The translations under genes were made by a program, and so were the position numbers. Of a stretch of DNA of 64,000 nt, positions 62,119 through 64,000 are shown piece after piece; the first letter of the stretch is position 1; each line of letters opens with the position of its first letter. Under the pieces are notes generated by a model. The model was not told the DNA's origin. It did no database searches and was given only the letters and a program-made list of their open reading frames with translations. Origin of the DNA: Phycisphaerae bacterium (GTDB taxonomy: Bacteria > Planctomycetota > Phycisphaerae > UBA1845); contig JAJDDW010000071.1 of the NCBI GenBank assembly GCA_029260115.1, forward strand, positions 30,667 through 94,666, in the 5' to 3' direction.

Positions 62119-63129
62119 ATGACCAACATGCAAAACCGATTATACACCACACGCATCACTAAATTCTGTTACTTCGCACTGATGGCGATCATAACATGCA
62201 GCGGTCTGGGTTGCGCAAGCCTGGTTGACCCTTCTGTCCCAGAGCCTATCCATCAGGCTATCGAACCGCGTCACGGCGTACCATATTTGTTATATCGCCC
62301 TGCCGGTTACGATCGTAGTCAATCCTGGCCTTTGATCGTAGCCTGTCACGGCGGATTCGGAGATTCGCCCAATAAGCAGCTGCGCAGATGGACGAAATTA
62401 GCAGAATCCCGAGGTTTTCTGGTGGTCGCCCCCACACTGGCAAGCGGCCGCCGCTTCAGCGTGAACAAGGCGGAAAAATATGTGCAAGATTTGCGTGCAG
62501 ATGAAAAGCACATTTTGGGCGTAATCAACCATGTCCGGGCGGCACACAATATTTCTTTGGATCGTATATTTATCGCGGGGCAGGCCGAGGGCGTTCATGC
62601 TGCGTTGTTTGCCGGCCTGCGACACGCAGAAATATTTCGTGCCATTTCATTGGCACATCCAAAATTCGTTGAAGAGGTAATGCGCGAAGCGGATGATGAC
62701 ATCGACCACGCACAACCCGTGTATTTACAATATAGTATTGACGACATCTTGTGGGGTAAAAAAGGCAAAATATGCGCAGATTGGCTTCGTGCACATGGCG
62801 TAACTATGGAAGAAGACCGAACCGCATCAACCAAGACTGACGGGCGGCGTTATGATGTAGAGTTCTTTGAAAACGTCATTCGCAAACATCCATGGGCTGT
62901 CATTCGCCAATTACCTGTAACCGAGGGCGGCCCGTTAGATGTCCAATTTATCCTGCGGACCACGCTCGTGCCTAGGCGTTACGAATGGACCTTTGGCGAT
63001 GGCGGCAGCGCGCTAGTCGCAGAGCCTGTGCACGCCTTCGCCAAGCCAGGTCAATACCTCGTTAGCGTGACGATAGACGTCCCTGGCCAGGCGCCTATTC
63101 ACAGAAGCCGACAAGTTCACGTCCCTTAA
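62119..63129 (+). CDS. Alpha/beta-hydrolase-fold lipoprotein with PKD domain, nucleophile missing
   Basis: A 336-residue exported protein; the signal helix ends in 'SGLGC', a lipobox. Start may be the ATG at 62119 or 62128. The main domain resembles poly(3-hydroxybutyrate) depolymerase or feruloyl-esterase-type hydrolases ('YLLYRPAGYDRSQSWPLIVA', 'CHGGFGDSPN'). The nucleophile elbow reads 'IAGQAEGVHAA', with Ala (GCC) where the GxSxG Ser belongs. The C-terminus is a PKD-like domain ('YEWTFGDGGSA', 'HAFAKPGQYLVSVTID'). It is probably a binding protein or pseudoenzyme. It follows pheT after 34 bases but seems unrelated in function. Confidence 0.78.
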   Translation: MTNMQNRLYTTRITKFCYFALMAIITCSGLGCASLVDPSVPEPIHQAIEPRHGVPYLLYRPAGYDRSQSWPLIVACHGGFGDSPNKQLRRWTKLAESRGFLVVAPTLASGRRFSVNKAEKYVQDLRADEKHILGVINHVRAAHNISLDRIFIAGQAEGVHAALFAGLRHAEIFRAISLAHPKFVEEVMREADDDIDHAQPVYLQYSIDDILWGKKGKICADWLRAHGVTMEEDRTASTKTDGRRYDVEFFENVIRKHPWAVIRQLPVTEGGPLDVQFILRTTLVPRRYEWTFGDGGSALVAEPVHAFAKPGQYLVSVTIDVPGQAPIHRSRQVHVP

Positions 63130-63232
63130 AATAGACAACATTTTAGTCTTCAAAATTTTTCGCCTTGGAAGTTGGCGTAGAAAAGGCTAAGCTTAGGCGA
63201 TACGAATCCAATGCACGGGACGGGAGGTCAAT

Positions 63233-64000
63233 ATGACGGAAGACCGATCCAAATATACTTTCGACCGCGTCGTACGTATGGTGCTTAGCGCTATCGTGCT
63301 CGTCGCGGTGTTCTTATTGGTACGCCATTTATCAGATGTACTCCTGCCATTTGTCGTGGCGGTCGTACTTGCCTATCTGCTCAATCCACTTGTCACAGTC
63401 TTTGAGCAAAAAACCGGTAAGCGCAGCGCGGCGGTGGCTATCACCCTGACCGGGATTACCGTGGTCGGCGCGTCGCTGATGGTGCTCATTATTCCGCTCA
63501 TGCTCAGTCAAGTTGGCCGATTCCAGAAAAACCTCATCCAATTGCGCGATGATTTTGGACAAGCGACAACCTCGAGGGCCATGCCCGCCCCTGCGCCTAG
63601 TAAGCCTGACGCGATAGCAGATGCTGACGCAGAAGACCCTATAGAAAAGTCCGTCTTTGGGTGGTCTGAACTTAGCGAAGGGTGGAAGCTGTATCGCCAA
63701 GATGCGGCTACTGTTGATCGACCTCAACGATTTGCTTTGTTACGCCAACAAATCGAAGATACCTATCTAGGTACACAGCTCGATAACCTGATTGAATATT
63801 CTAAGACAGACCAGTTTAGCTTACTCATGCTTGCGACGGCTAAGCGGGTAGCCAAAGGCGGTTGGTCGATTCTAAGCTTTGGTATAAATATACTGCTAGG
63901 GCTGACCGGGCTGATTATCGTCTTGCTTTACCTGGTCTTTTTATTGTTGGATTTTCCCAGTTATCAAAAAACGTGGCAAACATTTCTTCCGCCGCAATAT
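63233..64000 (+). CDS. AI-2E family transporter (PerM-like), 3' end beyond window
   Basis: A partial gene: 256 codons from the ATG at 63233 run off the right edge. GGGAGG precedes it. Hydrophobic segments include 'LSAIVLVAVFLLV', 'VLLPFVVAVVLAYLLNP' and 'ILLGLTGLIIVLLYLVFLLL'. The hydrophilic loop between is longer than usual (~130-200) and Pro/Ala-rich ('AMPAPAPSKPDAI'). The 'LAYLLNP' start and the overall plan match the AI-2E/PerM family, proposed exporters of small molecules such as AI-2 or sodium-coupled carriers. The truncated end prevents full judgement. Confidence 0.85.
   Translation, partial: MTEDRSKYTFDRVVRMVLSAIVLVAVFLLVRHLSDVLLPFVVAVVLAYLLNPLVTVFEQKTGKRSAAVAITLTGITVVGASLMVLIIPLMLSQVGRFQKNLIQLRDDFGQATTSRAMPAPAPSKPDAIADADAEDPIEKSVFGWSELSEGWKLYRQDAATVDRPQRFALLRQQIEDTYLGTQLDNLIEYSKTDQFSLLMLATAKRVAKGGWSILSFGINILLGLTGLIIVLLYLVFLLLDFPSYQKTWQTFLPPQY

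Noticed and set aside
1..64000. CRISPR array, rRNA operon, prophage structural genes or replication origin
   Set aside because: No regularly spaced direct repeats, rRNA sequence, phage morphogenesis genes or DnaA-box cluster were seen.

Overview
The window looks like chromosome of a planctomycete, probably class Phycisphaerae. This rests on gene content and was not tested by phylogeny. Supporting genes are the small basic protein of the Planctomycetes/Verrucomicrobia/Chlamydiae, a MoxR-DUF58-BatA-type cluster carrying a DUF4175-like coiled-coil protein and a prenyltransferase-fold protein, an LptD-type outer-membrane protein, several secreted proteins built of GACC-type six-cysteine repeats, many small zinc-ribbon proteins, and a Lys/Ala-rich histone H1-like protein. 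Base composition looks near 50% GC throughout.

Layout. 1-1.5 kb: edge of an integrative element, with a tyrosine recombinase running off the left end beside the 3' end of a tRNA-Val. 1.7-5.2 kb: a SPOR-like membrane protein, the small basic protein, a Cys-rich lipoprotein and an exosortase-type polysaccharide deacetylase. 5.6-20.3 kb: a LOG-family protein, then a long co-directional cluster (MoxR ATPase, DUF58, two large VWA membrane proteins, a 1165-residue coiled-coil membrane protein, a small exported protein, a prenyltransferase-fold protein, an NPCBM-domain protein). 20.4-24.2 kb: msrA, an Asp-box beta-propeller and a MoaD/ThiS-like protein on the minus strand, then a tandem HxlR-like regulator divergent from a VOC protein and an exported DUF6265-type protein. 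24.2-28.7 kb: a second Cys-rich lipoprotein, small zinc-ribbon proteins, clpX and a SHOCT-type protein. 28.8-35.6 kb: a sensor kinase with a small, frameshifted membrane protein behind it, then an RND efflux pump and its adaptor. 36.3-42.6 kb: the LptD-like protein, the histone-like protein, tRNA-Arg and lepA. 43-46.7 kb: a Cys-rich lipoprotein translationally coupled to a CPBP-type membrane protein, and a DUF2079 membrane protein. 46.7-53.7 kb: a TetR-controlled paaABCD operon converging on an aldehyde dehydrogenase/SDR pair and an alpha/beta hydrolase. 53.8-56.7 kb: two zinc-ribbon proteins, a 53-residue membrane protein, recO and a Cys-rich lipoprotein pseudogene. 57-64 kb: gdhA with a clear terminator, pheS-pheT, an alpha/beta-hydrolase-fold lipoprotein lacking its nucleophile, and an AI-2E family transporter cut by the right edge.

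The strongest non-routine signals are: (i) a perfect 14-bp palindrome overlapping the start point of a near-consensus promoter in front of tetR-paaABCD, in a cluster that lacks the PaaE reductase; (ii) an integrase whose first catalytic Arg appears to be His, with an inverted repeat sitting in its promoter spacer; (iii) a family of four Cys-rich lipoproteins, two sharing an unrecognised C-terminal module, one coupled to a membrane protease-like protein and one decayed; (iv) a dispersed GC-rich hairpin repeat with one copy read in frame inside a membrane-protein gene; (v) a small conserved-looking membrane protein visible only after a one-base frame correction. I did not find an unmistakable new defence or mobile system. 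The recombinase edge suggests that cargo, if any, lies beyond the left end.
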